Of a stretch of 64,000 nt of DNA, positions 42,150-53,820 are shown in pieces. Position 1 is the stretch's first letter. Each line of letters begins with the position of its first letter. The notes below the pieces were generated by a model that saw only the letters and a program-made list of their open reading frames with translations, was not told the origin of the DNA and did not search any database. The translations under genes and the position numbers were made by a program. Source of the DNA: Cordylochernes scorpioides (Eukaryota; Arthropoda; Arachnida; Pseudoscorpiones; Chernetidae); NCBI GenBank assembly GCA_030710605.1, contig CP092880.1, forward strand, positions 24,258,080 through 24,322,079, given 5' to 3'.

Positions 42150-42440
42150 CACAGGGGATCGGGTAGAATTGATTTTCGACCGCTACGACCCGGGATCGAA
42201 TCCAGCATTGGACACTTTTTCTAATTTAAAAAAATGAAATACTCCAATGGCCCCCGAATCTTGCAAAAGTTCAACCTCGATAGCGAGTGCCTGTAACCAA
42301 ACAAGGTACTGGCACATTTGTAAGTGCAAAGTCGAATTGCTTTTCACATGTGGTGCACTAACAGTAAAAACAGTCGCTAACTACCCACCATGATTATCAT
42401 GGCCTGTACCACGTGTACGAGGAAATATAAAAGAAAAAAA
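42150..42440 (+). repeat. tRNA-derived SINE (U1)
   Basis: Head with cgctacgacccgggatcgaa, body, and tail ggcctgtaccacgtgtacga. It keeps ggtactggcacatttg intact, which is the empty site for the hAT insertion in U2. Confidence 0.87.
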
Positions 42441-42784
42441 GAAAGTTAACACACGGAACCTATTATATATAACAGAAAGTATAGAAGTAAAGAGGGCAAA
42501 AATAATCTATTATTATAACGTTTAAAACACACTCTATTTATATAAATTCTTTGTAATAATAATAATAAAAAAACTTTTTCCCTATATCTTATGTTTTCTG
42601 TTACAAAATCCTTTTTTTAATAGGCCATTTGTTGTTGAAAGGTTTTTGGAAAATATATAGTTACATCAACCATTTTGTTATTTAGATTTCGACGTTTCAT
42701 TTACTCGCTGTCACGGAAACATCTGGAACTAAATTTAAAAAAATGATTATGTGTGAGAGAGAGAGATATCCATATATTAAAAAA

Positions 42785-44303
42785 AAAAAAAACAATGGTT
42801 GCCTGTAAAGTCGGTTTTACGGGCGAAGATTTTACGTGACAACGGTAGAATATTTATTGATATGTGAATATAATTAAATTGCACAATAGGAACAAGGAAT
42901 TGAATGAAAATAAGAATTGCACAAATTTTAACTATAGAAATATATTTTGTTTACTAAAACATTGTACATGTAAACTTAAACTTAACTAATTCCTATTTGA
43001 GTGATTTTGTTGAGGATAGGACGATGATAGGAGAAATATGAAATGAAAGGAAGTGTTTCTGCTGTAATGTGTCTTGCGAAAGTCAAGTCGATAGTTGTTC
43101 CTTTTAACGTAGTTGACTTAGAAACGTTTGATACGCAATCAAGATTATACGTATTTTTCATGAATTTAAGAAACGAGTTGTCAGGCTTTACGTTTTTGTT
43201 AAAATCACCACACAGAAGAATCGGTATACTAGAATCAACTTGCACGAACGGTGGCACGTACTGGCTGTTGTGAATGTACGGACCGAGTCCTTGCCATAGT
43301 AACATTCCAATATCCTGCATACTAGCTCCTGGATGAATATATACAGCACCGAGTATAAACTTGAAGCTAGTATTAGCGGCGAAGCAAGTAACTTCAGTCA
43401 TGCACATGTCACCCTTGGTTTTAATGACACGAGAGACGTCTGTAATCGCAACTTGGAACACTTCCGCCGTAGATGTCAATGATAATTTACGATAGATCGC
43501 CACTCCACCAGCCGCGTTGGTATTTGAAAATCAAAACACTTATTCAGATCGAAGGTTCAAATTTTTGCTAAATAAATTTGAAATTAAATAAAATTTGTAA
43601 TTGTAAATGATGAAGTTGAAAATTAAAGCATTTACTTAAATTAGATGTTAAAATTCTTGCTCAACACAGTTTAAATAAAGTTTTCTTATATCTGCCACTT
43701 TTTCTTAATATTTGTAATTTTAAAGAATCAATTCGAAAATCAAAACATTTATTCAGATCGAAGGTTCAAATTTTTGCTAAATAAATTTGAAACTATTTAA
43801 AATTTGTAAAATAATAATTAATTAATTAATTAATTTTAAACTAATAATTTACTTAACACTATCAACATTTATCAATAGTATGACATAACCTATAAACTCA
43901 GTTTCTCAACTTTTGTGTCAATCTAACAATTAATCAATCAATCATAGTTTACGATAATGAAATATCAGTGTACAATTATTTACCTTTATTGTTGTAGTTG
44001 TTGTAAATGACGAATCTAAGCACTCCACATTTTCACTACAGACACAGCTGACGATACTTTAACCACACGTGTGAACTTGTATTATGACGCTTTCTTGTTT
44101 TTCCAACGCCAAGAACGTTCGAGAAAGACAAAGACAGAGACAAGCATGCGCCGATTCAATGCGCCTAATTCTCTAGCGCTGCGCGCGCAGCTGCGCGCGC
44201 AGCACTCTCGTTCGATGACTCATCGTAACGTTACCGGGCGTTACGCTTTTTCATAAGTGACTCCCAGCCGCAACCTAATTTAAGACGTTGTCACGTCAAA
44301 ACA
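42785..44303. mobile_element. U1-specific block carrying an endonuclease remnant
   Basis: U2 and U3 run from the agagatagccatata region straight into aactttatt at this point, while U1 has about 1.5 kb extra. It contains the minus-strand endonuclease frame, a direct repeat of about 80 bp (43,524-43,605 and 43,731-43,810, cagatcgaaggttcaaattt) and a GC palindrome gcgcgcgcagctgcgcgcgc near 44,182. Both ends include acgtgacaacg in inverted orientation. The class is uncertain (Helentron-like or LINE-related). Confidence 0.55.
42982..43525 (-). pseudogene. Endonuclease/exonuclease/phosphatase-family domain, 5'-truncated
   Basis: The minus frame encodes about 175 residues: AAGGVAIYRKLS (the strand after the first catalytic motif), VYIHPGAS, LLCGDFNKNV (GDFN motif), TTIDLTFAR and YFSYHRPI (a variant of SDHRPI with the catalytic Asp replaced by Tyr). 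This family nicks DNA in LINEs and in Helentron-type Helitrons. The N-terminal catalytic Asn/Glu motifs are missing, and the frame starts at the repeat junction near 43,525. With the altered final motif it is unlikely to be active. No RT or helicase is adjacent. Confidence 0.75.
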
Positions 44304-44599
44304 ACTTTATTAAGGACTGTAGCTCTGTTAAGACTGAATGAGAAAATCCATTCAGTGTTTTCCTGAACATTACAACAAAAATATTTCCCCTTTCATAACA
44401 ATAAAAGCTAAAATAAGAAAGAAAAATCTTTCAATGGACCCAGCTAATGTGTAGAAGCCTTCCTTCCTCTCTAACATTTTATAAAGTTTCGATACATTCG
44501 AAAACGACAGAAAGAGGAGGAAGATATATTGTTTGAGGAAGAGCATTGATCGATGCAAATATTTATATGTAATTCTTATTTATAAATAATTATCTGTAA

Positions 44600-44975
44600 A
44601 ATTCTAACTACGCCTTTTCCGGTCCCAAACCCGGATGAAAATGGAGGAGAGGGAGCAGTAACAAGCTCACTAAAAAACCTGGGTTCAGCTGTCCTGGCTG
44701 ATAGCACCCTGTAAGGGCTCCTAATCCAGGGATACAGGATGAGCAGCGTTTGTACTCCATGTTAGGAGCGGCTGCACATGGCGTCTGTTCCTCATGTCAG
44801 AGGCGGCCATTTCTTTTGGAGCTAAGTCGGCCTGCCACTGAGTAGTGATCCCAGTCTTAATGACAAAGGCAGACCTATTCTACTTCACCCAGTCATGATG
44901 GTTGCCAAACAGACACCATCAAGGATCACAAATTGACACCCTAATATGATTGAGTGGAGATAAGAAAGAAGAGAA
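44600..44975 (+). repeat. Dispersed repeat family F (U1)
   Basis: Reverse complement of 3121-3470. Ends gattgagtggagataagaaa. Confidence 0.75.
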
Positions 44976-44984
44976 GAAGTTATG

Positions 44985-45255
44985 TAATTATACTGTCCTA
45001 AAAGCTTATGTCCATAGTTTGCTTGAATACCAAATACTGAGATTCCTCCCTCCGGTGCTGCGTATATGGCAGAATCGTCAAATACAGTATTAGAACTCTA
45101 AGAAGCGGTCTGGTGGATTAAATTTGCGAAACCGCTTGGAGGGTTCACCACTGATGAGCCAAGCCCTCCCAATATATTTTTCATCGCAGTAAGGACAGTA
45201 GAATTTGTATTGTGTATAAAAAAAACATTCGTGCTTAAATCCTTTCATGTGTAAA
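44985..45255 (+). repeat. Dispersed repeat family E (U1)
   Basis: gcgaaaccgcttggagggtt, gatgagccaagccctcccaa and cgcagtaaggacagtag. Confidence 0.75.
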
Positions 45256-45880
45256 AATGGCGCGTTATTTCTTAGTGTTAATATGTATATACATGTAATT
45301 TCTCATTACCTATCTAAATATATATAAAAAGTTTATCAAAGATCTATAGTTTTAATTGCATTACTATTATTTTATTAGTATGTCTGGGTCTTTTTTTCCC
45401 CAGTGCGACCAGTGTGTATTGGATTGTTTTAAACAAGCTCTGAAATTTATATGAAGTACTTGTGTATTTAGTGCTCCTGAATACAAATTCTCAAAATGAA
45501 TATTCAGTAGCTGGTTAATTTTCGCATAAATGAGAAAATTTGAATTTCTATTGATGTTAGAGAAATTTTTGAATAAGGCAAGCTAAATGTTAAGAAAGGA
45601 TAAGAATATGAAATGAGTGGCAGAATGATGCACTCCGTTATATTTTCTAAATGTTGAACGTCCTTGTTGATGTTCTAAGGCTGGTTTCCTTATCATTTTA
45701 ATCCATAGGTCAATCATCTATAAAAACATCGCATCAAATTATAAATATAATAAAAGTAATTTCATAAGAATTTCCGATATTATATTAATATTTATCAAGT
45801 TAGTTTCTTGAATGTATGTAATCCACAAGTTGAATTTATTTTTATATTTGAAAATATTTTATTTATAAAATATTAATTAG
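45256..45880. other. AT-rich unit sequence, no gene
   Basis: Matches 59,694-60,285 in U3 at roughly 90-93%. Confidence 0.6.
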
Positions 45881-46250
45881 GTTTCCTGGGTCACACTCCG
45901 CTCCAACAATGGGCACTTTAGAAAATAATAATTTTACTCTAGGTAGGATGTCTAGGAGCCTGGCAGGGCTGATTTAATCGGACTCGGCCGAGTAATGCCT
46001 AAAATTGGCGAAGGCTGATTCGAGCGACCCGATGTTGGAGCTCTGTTAGAAGAGTGGTATAGGCCTACTGGGGAACCCGCCACTATAAACAAAGGGTAAC
46101 GCGCCAACGGCCGTACCTCCTGGGTGGTGTGGAAATTAGGCCAAATAATAAAAAAAATAAGAAGAAAGCTAATACACATACACAAATAAATAAACCTTAA
46201 TAAAATTGACACAAATAAGAGGTTCATGACAATTTATTGAAATATAGTAT
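45880..46250. repeat. GC-richer conserved block of the unit, unidentified
   Basis: gtttcctgggtcac, ctgattcgagcgacccgatg, aacgcgccaacggccgtacc. Nearly the same at 60,285-60,660. It stands out from the AT-rich surroundings, but I cannot assign a family. Confidence 0.5.
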
Positions 46251-46910
46251 ACCACATCTATACAGGGATTAATACGTGCAATTAATCCCTTTAAATAAAC
46301 ATACGATGATAGAAGGCAACCCCTTTCCACACTACTCGTCAGGTTTCCAAGATATTGAAAAAGAATTCTTTGATTTTGAAAATGATTATACTAATCAAGA
46401 AAGTTATTCCTATGAAAGCTACAAGAAATTCCTCTACAGTTCATAATGGTTGATTGATAAATACATATAATCTTGAGTAAGATCTCAATGAGATCTTCGT
46501 TTCTTACAACGAAAGACTTATTATGTGAGACTGAAGATTCGCTCTATCTTCTTTCTGTAATGGTACGTCTTCAGATGGATATTACTGATAGTGAGTTCCT
46601 CCTCAATTAGGCCTTCTGTCTTCTCCACGATGGAAGGTTCGACCTTTATTTGACAATACATTTTCAGGTCTGACTCGTCAGTGGTGAACCTTATCATCTG
46701 TTACGCCAGTTTAATATATCAAATGGTATATCTATAATAATATTGCTACACGGAGAAAATTAGGAAATACAAACTTCAGGATGACACAGCAATTTATTTA
46801 AGGCAATAACAAACTATAATTGATTAAAAAACAAGATAAACAATGAAGGAAGTTTACAGAGTAGCAAAATATGAATATCAAAATTGATATCTGTTAATAA
46901 AATAATATAT

Positions 46911-47663
46911 TGTAACATAGTATTTATTAATTTTATTTATGTAACATAGTATTTCTTTTTTTTTTTTTATTTAACAGAGTGGTCATTTTTGTTTTATATC
47001 TTGCCACTCTGTAAATTTCCCTCGTGGCTTATCTTTTGTTTACCTTTGATAGTTTGTCCTTCCCTGAAATAAATTTTGTTTCCTCCTGAAGTTTTTGTCT
47101 TCCCTAATTTTCCACGTGGCATTTTGGTGGAGATGCTGGGTAAGTTAGGGAAGACAAACTGAAGATCGCCGAGAAGACCTTGAAGCCATGGGTGCTGTGA
47201 TCTTCATTTTCGGAGACTGACTCCAGGATTCCACCGCCGTGCTAAAGCCAAGACTTCCCTCGAAGATTACGATGTCCCTATAGACGATACGACGACAAAG
47301 CCGCTCTTCACGCCGCAAGAAAAAGGACGCAAAGGTACTAGGGACAAAGTTCCAAGACTTCGATGGAATCCTTGGCAGAAGCACGTCAAATCCACGTCAG
47401 TATCTACAATAATTGCTAGCTGTGGGTCACAGCTCCCATAGGGAAGAAGCTATGTCACATAGTATTTATTAATTTTATTTATGTAACATAGTATTTCTTA
47501 ATTTTTTTTTATTTAACAGAGTGGTCATTTTTGTTTTATATCTTGCCACTCTGTAAATTTCCCTCGTGGCTTATCTTTTGTTTACCTTTGATAGTTTGTC
47601 CTTCCCTGAAATAAATTTTGTTTCCTCCTGAAGTTTTTGTCTTCCCTAATTTTCCACGTGGCA
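46911..47663 (+). mobile_element. Miniature LTR retroelement (TRIM), 753 bp (U1)
   Basis: LTRs of 211 bp at 46,911-47,121 and 47,453-47,663 begin TGTAACATAG/TGTCACATAG and end CCACGTGGCA. A primer-binding-like TGGTGGAGATGCTGGG follows the first, and a purine tract agggaagaagc precedes the second. 4-bp duplication atat outside. The interior is about 331 bp and has no gag or pol; a minus-strand open frame is incidental. Also at 61,320-62,074. Confidence 0.9.
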
Positions 47664-47784
47664 ATATACTTTGCCCTGCATGCAGCCTACATTTCTGCTT
47701 GGAGAATCTGTATAAGACTAAAAGGTCTTGATGAAACTTTTTGTTGTTGTTGTATGAATACATTGTTACATATATATAGAAAAA

Positions 47785-47885
47785 TGGTAGACTAAACTAG
47801 CGAAACCGCTTGGAGTGTTATAACTGATGAGCCAAGCCCTCCCATTATTTTATTATGGAATTAAGGGCAATAGAAAGTTTTTTTT
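47785..47885 (+). repeat. Family E-like block next to the TRIM
   Basis: actagcgaaaccgcttggag and gatgagccaagccctcccat then tattttattatgg. The sister block at 62,230 has ccaggccctccc, closest to the 51-bp minisatellite. Confidence 0.6.
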
Positions 47886-50028
47886 TTTCAAAAACGAAAA
47901 ATACCCCTGTGTTCTGCTTGAGTGAATGTTTACCGAATAAAGCATGATACAGAAATATTATTACTATTTTCTGACTAAAATATAAGTAAATTAGTCTAAT
48001 ACTTGGTTGATTTAAATTCTCTATGGTTGAAAATGTGACAAAACTTCTTCCAGATTGAATTCTATAGTCTGTTGAAATTTCAGCTTGATTGGTCAGATAT
48101 TGAGGCAATGTACATAAGGCACAAATATATAAATTAAAATACGTCTAGACTTATTTTTATTATAAAAATTTCGAGGTGAGAGAAAGTATCATTATTTATT
48201 TGTTTTGAGGATACATAAGTATTTCGGTATTGTTATGCCGTCGTGGAAAGAATAATAAAACAGTTTTAATCAAAATTTGCTTTAATCGAAGTGATAACAT
48301 AATTGAGGATGAAATAATACTTGACTTAAGGCGTTAGGAATAAATAAAATGAAAGAATACTTATTTACAAATCTACAGAAAGATTTGAGAAAGAGATTTG
48401 GAAAGAGAGAATATGGTTTTACGGTCTACTAACCAAAGTATATGATTTTTAAGCCCAAAAATGAATGTAGCAAACAGACAAACCGCAATGCACTATGGCA
48501 AAGTACCAAGGTACTGCATGCCACCAAGATTGTTCAAACAAGGTTAGATTCCTCAGGCCAGGGAATATGGAGGTTATGTTCATAAGGCACTTGTATAAGG
48601 CACAAATATATAAATAAATATATGGCCAAAGGAAACAGCAACAATGGGTTAATATAGTATAAAGCCACGACATCAGGTCGAGTAGTTCGATCTAGGAAAT
48701 ATAATTTTAAATTAAATAATTTTTTTATATAACATACTAGACAAATGATCCGGCTTCGCCCGAGAATTCTCCCGATTGCAATTTCCTTCATACTGAAAGT
48801 ACATCAATAATAAATAGTAGAAGTGTCATAGAATAGCAATACAGGAGTAACACATAAACCACAGGCAAAAAGTGTGTGCGATGGCAAAATTTGTATTGGT
48901 GTTTAGGTATTTGATTTAATTATTTTTTTTTTGCAATCCATTTAGTTGTTTCAAAATCAATATAATATGAATAGATGAAGATATGTATATACGTTCTTTA
49001 TTTTAAAAAATGCATTTAAAATTTAAATTAATTAGATTATTACAAAATAATTTTCCATAATACATCATTGGAGCATAATTATAGGCTGGCCGAGTTAACT
49101 AGATTTTTCTGTGATGTATTTTTGAAGCACAAAATCTATTGTGTGTATTCGAATACAAAAGAAGTCAATATTTGTCAACATTGATTTAAAAATAAATCTA
49201 ACATCTTGTCGTGGTGGTTCTGTAGTTTTTCATTCTAAAATAAGTTTAGCGAGATCAGATATGCAAATACGTTTTGTTCTGGTCGTCGGTGACAAAAAAT
49301 TGTTCAACGACAGCTTTCTCTCGATAGAATTTCTTCCATATTTAATCTGATAACGTATGGAAATATTTTTGACAGTTGATATGAAATTGAAACTTGGTTT
49401 GACTGTCTAAAAGTGAGATTACATATGCTAATATGGTTAGTATGAATGCGTCACTTGCCAGGGACAACTAAATTTCTTCTTTGCTTAGCGCAAACAAGAT
49501 GCATGGGAAGGTTTTGTGAATAATATAATATATTTGCATATTTGCATGTCGTTGTCCAATTGGATGAGGAAAGCGAAGACTAAAATGCGGCTGATTCCAC
49601 ACTCGTCTGTGGCCACTGGACATGTGTCGGACCTGGAGGCTATTGGGTTCTGGGCTACCTGGAGTATAGGAGTTCTATCTATGCTTCCTTCCTATGGTAA
49701 ATCTGTGTAGAGCTGTATGTGTGTGCATATTTGCATTTGTTCATGTTTTAATGATCTAATTTATATGTGGGTCTATTAGGCCGAGTCGATGCTTGAGTCT
49801 AAATGCTGTATATGGTAAAAACGTAGGAATGTAGTTTGGCCTTCTGGAAGGATGTACAAGCATAAATATTGTGTTAAAGGTTTTGTATTTTTGAGTATTA
49901 ATTATTATAATGGTCTATGTTGTAAAAATATATTTAACAGTCCTATTATTAACGTGTAATATAAGAAACTCTCACAGCGTTTTCAAGATTTAGTTTCTAC
50001 TTATTCTTAGAGTTTTTTTTTTGTTTTA

Positions 50029-50243
50029 CACTCATGGACAAAACTTAAGGAAGTTGTATCTTTTAGCATGTATATCGGGATTCAGACAACAATTCTGAAA
50101 GATATTTGATATATAGTGACTTTTATTGAAGACACACGAGGTAGCCAAGTGTGAACAATATTGCCTCTGTCTCCTTAAAATAATAAAACAGATAACCGGC
50201 GATATCAAATACTGTCCAATTCTTTAAGTTTTGTCCACGAGTG
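50029..50243. mobile_element. Tc1/mariner-type MITE (U2)
   Basis: CACTCATGGACAAAACTTAA ... right end gtccacgagtg, TA on both sides. Confidence 0.87.
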
Positions 50244-50704
50244 TATGTTTGTTTCGCGCGCACAAATTGTGTTATTTAGAATCCATTAGAAATATTGTTG
50301 CACCGTCCTGGGAGGTTGGCTTGTTGTCAATATTCGATTGGTCCATATCAAGATTATAAGTCAGATAAAAATGAGTATAATCATAAAAACAAATTTATTT
50401 TAACAAGGAAAGTATTTAAACATTTTGCCAATATCAAAAAACAAATAAAACGCTGTCTTAGCGTCAGGTAAATGATGATGATGATAAACCGAGTAGACCA
50501 CCACAGATTATTCTGCTACAATATGTGCGTGAGCTTTATCATAGAGTTAACACAGGGGGTCGGGTGGAATTGATTTTCGACCGCTACGACCCAGGATCGA
50601 ATCCAGCATTGGCCTTTTTCTAATAAAAAATGCTCCAATGGCCCCCGAATCTTGCAAAGGTCCAACCCCACCAGCGAGTGCAAGTAACCAAACAAGGTAC
50701 TGGC

Positions 50705-52538
50705 TAGGGCCTCCAATCCCGGTACATATTTTCAATCCCGGGATTCGGGATTGCTTTTTTCTCAATCCCGGGATCCCGGGATTGAAAAACATTTTCGTCT
50801 TTCTACACCAAGAGGTATATCGTTTCGTTCGTTATATTTTTAATTTATATATATATATATATATATATAGTGCCAATGACGTGGCACTTAATTCGATGAA
50901 AACAACCTGAAAGCCATATATTTTGCGCCTGCTTATGAACTGAATTATTGCTTTTGGGTTACAGTTTGAAATTATCTGACAATTACTGTATACACATCTG
51001 GAAAAAAATTACTGTACTTGGAACTCTTGACCACATCTCTCAACACAGTGTTGGGCAGTAATCCATTCAAAGTAATACATTACCTTGTAATTACGATTAC
51101 GTACCCATCATTGCGCACCCATCAGTTGTAACACACACAATATCAGTTTCGAAGTCGATTCCAAACTCCAAGAGCTTAGCACCAATGACATATTTGCATT
51201 GTTCAGAGGAAAATACTCAAGATATTCGAGTCAAGCCAAGATTCCATACCTTGGTACGGCTATGAATATTAATGTTCAGGTAACGCTTGCTTCTGATTGA
51301 CGTCCATTCATCCAGCGTAAGGCTGAAAAGTTGCCCCTTTTCTTTCTCCATCTGAAGTTCTCGAACGACCATCTCACGAAATGTGTCCGCATAACGACAC
51401 ACTTTAATCTTAATGGTCTCTGCGGAGAGAGGAATTTCATATCCAAGAGCATTGAGGCACTTGCGTAGATCCTTAGATGTGACAAAAAAGGAGAATGGCA
51501 ATCCGTCGAGAGCTATCATTCTAGCCAGCACAGCATCAGTCGATCGATCGATGGAAACAGACGAAAAATGTTCGAGAATTGATTAATCAGTGTATCAACT
51601 TCGTCTTTAACTTTTCTCTTCGAAGTTTCGATTCCGTGGACCGCCTTCTGGTGTACATGCACCCCTTTTGTTGACCCACCGACGCATTTCAAAATCCTTT
51701 TGCACGCTATACATTGTGCATTTTGGCCAGATCCGTCTCGTAGGTAATAGCATCAGATTTCTTCTGATTTAAAAGGAATAAACTTCGCCTACACAATCAA
51801 GAAGTGATAAGCTTACCAAAAATGTCCGACGCGTTTTCTATTGAGAAATAACAAGGTCCGATAATATTGTTTTAGAGACTTTGTTTTATGTTCGTATAAG
51901 TTGAAAACTACTTTAGGCTGATGCTTGATAGTGACGAAGCATTTAATGAAATGAAATTAAATAAATTTAATTTAAATTCAAAAAATGACAAAAAAGCTAG
52001 CGAGGGTTTCACAAAATGAACAGCAGAGCAGTGCGTTCATGATGACCCATGCATACAGAGTACAGGATGGAGAGTATAAACATAGATTTAAAAAAATATA
52101 TAAAACAATTTGGAGCCCAGATAAGAGGTTAGTGGCGGGTCCATGTTACACGCAGGTCCGCCACAAAAATAAAGAGATGCCGCTACTATCTAAGAAGCCA
52201 CTATTTGCATGTCAACAAAAACTCCATGTATACTGCTGCATACTCTCATTCTAGAGGCTGCCATTTTGGAAAGATCTTGCAGAATAACCCTTCGTTATTA
52301 GTGCATGAAAATAATTTCAAATCTCTCAGAAAAAAAAAAGACCCGAAATGCAGCTGTATAAACAAAACGTCAAAAGTGTGCTATCTCATCATCTGTTTGA
52401 TTACCAAAATGCTAGATAAGAAAATATATTTTTGCGCTGGTTTTCATGCACAAACCAGTAATCCCGGGATTTTTCGAGCAGAATCCCGGGATTTCGGGAT
52501 CATTATTTGCCTCCGGGATCCCGGGATTGGAGGCCCTA
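50705..52538 (-). mobile_element. hAT transposon, 1,834 bp, decayed
   Basis: Inverted ends TAGGGCCTCCAATCCCGG...CCGGGATTGGAGGCCCTA, target duplication gtactggc at 50,697-50,704 and 52,539-52,546. Several palindromic atcccgggat motifs sit inside both ends, likely transposase-binding subterminal repeats. The interior carries a truncated minus-strand transposase. The empty site is seen in the U1 SINE (about 42,294-42,310) and the family-level sequence elsewhere. Confidence 0.96.
51217..51745 (-). pseudogene. Truncated hAT transposase with BED zinc finger
   Basis: On the minus strand from about 51,735 a frame gives AQCIACKRILKCVGGSTKGV then HVHQKAVHG, the BED zinc finger (CxxC...H...H) that binds transposon DNA. 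After a frameshift near 51,540 (cgatcgatcgatgg), the next frame gives ARMIALDGLPFSFF and LTLDEWTSIRSKRYLNINIH, motifs around the first catalytic Asp of hAT transposases. The C-terminal catalytic part and dimerisation region are absent, so the copy is non-autonomous. Confidence 0.85.
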
Positions 52539-53309
52539 GTACTGGCACATTTGTAAGTGCAAAGTCGAATTGCTTTTCACATGTGGTGCACTTACAGTAA
52601 AAGCAGTCGCTAACTACCCACCATGATTATCATGGCCTGTACCACGTGTACAAGGGAAAATAAAAGAAAAAATAGAGTTAACACACGGAACCTATTATAT
52701 ATAACGGAAAGTATAGAAGTGAAGAGGAGAAAATACTCTATTATCAAAACGTTTAAAACACGCTCTATTTATATAAACCCGTTGTAATATTAATAAAAAA
52801 TAACTTTTTTCCTTCTATCTTATGTTTTACGTTACAAAATCCTTTTTTTAAAAGACGATTTGTTGTTGGAAGTTTGTTTAGAGAATATATAGCTACATCA
52901 ACCATTTTGTTATGTAGTTCCCGATGTTTCAGTTACTCGCTGTAACGGAAACATCTGGAACTAAATTAAAAAATGATTATGTGTGAGAGAGATAGCCATA
53001 TATTTTCGAGAAAAAAAAACTTTATTTAGGAATGTAGCCCTGTTGAGACTGAATGAGAAAACCCATACAGAGTTCTTCCGAACATAACAAAAATATTTCC
53101 CCTTTTATAACAATGAAAGATGAAATAAGAAAGAAATATATTTCAATGGACCCAGCTAATATGTAGAAACCTTCCTTCCTCTCTAACATTTTATGAAGTT
53201 TCGATACATTCGAAGACGACAGGGAGAGGGGGAAGATATATTGTTTGCGGAAGAGCATTGATCGATGCAAATATTTATATCTAATTCTTATAGATAAATA
53301 ATTATCTGT

Positions 53310-53690
53310 AATTCAAACTCCGCCTTTGCCGGTCCCAAGCCCGGATGAAAAAGGAGGAGGGGGAGCAGTAACAAGCTCACTAAAAAACCTGGGTTCAACT
53401 GGCCCGGCTGATAGCACCCTGTAAGGGCTCCTAATCCAGGGATACAGGATGAGCAGCGTTTGTACTCCATTTTATGAGCAGCTGCACATGGCGTCTGTTC
53501 CTCATGTCAGAGGCGGCCATTTCTTTTGGAGCTAAGTCGGCCTGCCACTGTGTAGTGCTCCCAGTCTTAATGACATAGGCAGACGCATTTTACTTCACCC
53601 ATATATGATGTTTGCCAAACAGACACCATCAAGGGTCACAACTTGACACCCTAATATGATTGAGTGGAGATAAGAAAGAAGAGAAGAAGA
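53310..53690 (+). repeat. Dispersed repeat family F (U2)
   Basis: gccggtcccaagcccggatg through gattgagtggagataagaaa. Confidence 0.75.
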
Positions 53691-53820
53691 TATGTAATTC
53701 TATTGTCTTATAAGCTTATGTCCATAGTTTTCTTGAATACCATTTCTGAGATTCCTCCCTCCAGTGCTGCGTATATAAGCAGAATCGTTCAATACAGTAT
53801 TAGAGCTCTAAGAAGCAGTT
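53690..53820 (+). repeat. Dispersed repeat family E (U2), truncated at the deletion
   Basis: gattcctccctccagtgctg, tattagagctctaagaagca, then break. Confidence 0.7.

Larger units (their letters stand above)
38931..48170. repeat. Tandem segmental unit U1
   Basis: About 9.2 kb. Order: tttgttttgaggatcc start, a Helitron (unit-specific), gctactaaccaaactg block, Helitron end near 40,077, Tc1-type MITE, SINE, endonuclease block (unit-specific), family F, family E, GC-rich block (45,880-46,250), miniature LTR element (46,911-47,663), end. Matching blocks occur in the same order in U2 and U3. Confidence 0.88.
50553..52665 (+). repeat. tRNA-derived SINE (U2), split by a hAT element
   Basis: Head and first half 50,553-50,704, second half 52,539-52,665. 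The break is the 8-bp target duplication gtactggc. Confidence 0.9.
48177..53820. repeat. Tandem segmental unit U2 (with 3' deletion)
   Basis: Same order as U1 from ttatttgttttgaggata through family E, then it breaks at about 53,815 (ctaagaagcagt) and joins U3. About 3 kb (GC-rich block and TRIM) is missing. Contains the hAT element. Confidence 0.85.

Noticed and set aside
45880..46250. Ribosomal RNA fragment, suggested by GC-rich conserved blocks
   Set aside because: I could not match it to any conserved rRNA segment. It is simply listed as an unidentified repeat block.
47145..47384. 79-codon minus-strand frame repeated identically at 61,554
   Set aside because: It lies in the TRIM interior and is duplicated with the segment. 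No family is recognised, and identity is due to recent DNA duplication.
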